A DNA stretch of 64,000 bases from positions 186,001 through 250,000 of the forward strand of contig CAVTZG010000007.1 of NCBI GenBank assembly GCA_963739135.1, given 5' to 3'. Position 1 is the stretch's first letter. Every line of letters begins with the position of its first letter. Position numbers and translations under genes: made by a program. Source of the stretch: Palsa-504 sp963739135 (GTDB lineage Bacteria > Actinomycetota > Actinomycetes > Streptosporangiales > Streptosporangiaceae). Of this stretch, positions 62,771 to 64,000 are shown one piece after another. The notes below the pieces were generated by a model, which worked only from the letters and a program-made list of their open reading frames with translations, did no database searches and was not told the DNA's origin.

Positions 62771-63091
62771 TCCGCAACCGGGGCAGGCACCGCGCCAGGC
62801 CAGCTCGGTCAACCTCACTCCCCGGCCGAGGTCAATTGCGGCCCGTACCCGACCGGCGCGACGACGCTCAATAAAAGGCAACCTGGATCCTGCGAAACCG
62901 GTGATCGACAATTCGGAGCGAGCGCATACTCCGCGATCCGGTACAAAGGAGAATCGTTCTCCCGTAACGCACTGTAGTCTGCTCTTACGTCACTTTTGAA
63001 ACACGCCCTAGCCTGAGGGTGTGCGCCGATTTTGTAGGTGACTGATGGGTAACTTGCCGCTGACGGCGTGGCGTGGCCGGTCAGAGCCGGG
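62771..63091. other. Gap between the esterase and the ISKra4 remnant
   Basis: About 320 bases, probably containing the ISKra4 right end; terminal repeats were not identified. No gene. Confidence 0.4.
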
Positions 63092-63998
63092 TCAGGCGGT
63101 GGCTGTCTGGTTGCGGGGCCGCTGCCAGATCTCTTCCCATTGGCTGCTGGCCTCTCGGCAGCGCAGGGCGATGATGGCGTCGGCACCGGCGACGGTCCAT
63201 CTCATGCCGGAGAGCTTGAGGCGCTGGGCGACGATCGCCTTGCACCCTGCCTCCACGACGCCGGAGCCGACGAACAGGCCGCGGGAGCGGAACCAGTGGT
63301 AGCGCATGCGGGGCGCGTTGGACTCGAAGTAGCCCAGCGCCTTGTCCACCTCGTCTTTCTTGACGCCCACGAGCGGGTAGGCGCGGGCGGCGGCGGCGAT
63401 GCCGTTGATGTCGCCGTAGTCCAGGTCCTCCAGGCGGGCGGCGAGCCACTTCTCGCGCTGGTCTCCGAGCATGAACTCCAGGACGCGGGCGAGGTCGTGC
63501 AGGTGCTGGCGGGCGTGGAACAGGTCGACGATCTGGGTCGCTTCGGGGAATTTCGCGGTGGCGATGTTCCAGATCTTATTCCGGTGCCGCCGGAATAAGA
63601 TCTGCTATCCCGACGTCGGGATAGCAGATCCAGGCGGCGCCGTCGCCGAGGATGGTGAGCTGGCGGATGTGGTGCGCGCCGCGGCGGATGCCCTCGGCCT
63701 CCACGAAGTCGGCGAAGACGCTGGCGGGCTCGAAGGTGGCCAGGTAGCTGGAAGAGTCCTGGTCGCGGACCGGGTAGCCCTCGTCGTTGACCTTGTCCTG
63801 GGTGAAGAAGACGGCGAGCTTGACCTCGCGGGTGCGGGCACGGCCGTCTTCTCCTTTGCCGTCACGCCCGGCGGCCTCCTTCGCGGTCATGGGCACGCCG
63901 GTGCCGTCGATGGCGGCATACAGCTTGTCCGGCAGCGGGGACGGGGGCAGCGGCACGAGCTTGCGGGCGGTGATCGCCTTGGCCCGGCTGCGGTCCGC
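63092..63998 (-). pseudogene. ISKra4-type transposase, interrupted by a 55-bp insert; runs off the window
   Basis: Two frames fit together: KLYAAIDGTGVPMTAKEAAGRDGK, REVKLAVFFTQD, SYLATFEPASVFADFVEAEG, ILGDGAAWI (upstream part, entering from the right edge), and LGDQREKWLAARLEDLDYGD, YFESNAPRMRYHWFRSRGLFVGSGVVEAGCK (downstream part). These are the catalytic blocks of ISKra4-type transposases. Removing 55 bases (63576-63630) joins them as DGAAWIWNIATAKFPE in one frame. The start lies beyond position 64000. Confidence 0.85.
63572..63630. repeat. Double-palindrome insert of 55 bp flanked by GATC
   Basis: Order: GATC (63572), TTATTCCGG + TGCCG + CCGGAATAA (63576-63598), GATC (63599), a 24-bp perfect palindrome with half TGCTATCCCGAC (63603-63614) and its inverse (63615-63626), GATC (63627-63630). 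It disrupts the transposase ORF; without it the ORF is restored and one GATC is left. Confidence 0.85.
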
Positions 63999-64000
63999 AG

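Overview
The window is high-GC DNA with GGAGG-type ribosome binding sites, GTG starts, Lsr2-type and mycothiol-type domains, STAND/LuxR regulators and PASTA kinases. All of this points to a filamentous actinomycete (Actinomycetota); the genus cannot be named from the sequence alone. The region is accessory DNA, not core chromosome. It is crowded with recombinases, transposases, group II intron debris, tRNA-derived attachment-site remnants and broken genes, with short islands of intact metabolic or regulatory genes between them.

Layout. 0-5.1 kb: a recombination module (small partial protein, DUF6788 protein, frameshifted large serine recombinase), then two group II intron 3' halves, apparently nested. 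5.1-10.3 kb: a copper/thiol island (copA truncated by the intron DNA, copZ, a PIG-L deacetylase, a CsoR-type operator on a TATAAT promoter, a SufS-like PLP enzyme, a decayed CDF transporter). 10.4-16.7 kb: cytochrome P450, XRE-STAND regulator, FAD monooxygenase and a second, broken flavoenzyme. 16.7-20 kb: a serine recombinase lacking its catalytic N-terminus and an IS1634-type element. 20.5-25.4 kb: ERCC4-Lsr2 fusion nuclease, lipase, intact serine integrase, and the last part of an FtsK/Tra gene. 25.6-31.5 kb: DNA ligase, acetate-transporter family protein, a truncated PIWI-domain (Argonaute-like) gene, a decayed epoxide hydrolase, and then the preceding part of the same FtsK/Tra gene. The integrase and the split Tra gene suggest a dead actinomycete integrative-conjugative element that was later invaded or rearranged.

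31.5-36.7 kb: two PASTA/Ser-rich Ser/Thr kinases (one with an amber codon), a decayed MFS exporter and the 3' half of a tRNA-Ala gene (att-like). 37-39.1 kb: a divergent TetR regulon (NTF2-like protein and methyltransferase) with a perfect operator. 39.3-41.8 kb: a lipoprotein/DUF6529 pair next to an IS630 element. 42-46 kb: small proteins, a structured non-coding element, a heptad-repeat membrane protein and an IS256 relic. 46.5-51.7 kb: a LuxR STAND regulator, an ECF sigma factor and small conserved hypotheticals. 51.7-56.4 kb: a dense recombination module (AbrB-like protein plus broken tyrosine integrase; DUF6788; tyrosine-recombinase-like protein translationally coupled to a DDE transposase). 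56.9-64 kb: an IS110 element with a hairpin covering its ribosome binding site, the 3' half of a tRNA-Asn gene, a DUF234-type ATPase, a secreted/membrane esterase, and an ISKra4 transposase broken by a 55-bp insert made of two palindromes.

The genes most likely to act together are the copper/thiol island, the TetR-NTF2-methyltransferase divergon, the lipoprotein-DUF6529 pair, and the coupled recombinase-transposase pair. Family assignments come from motifs I recognise in the translations; no database search was run.
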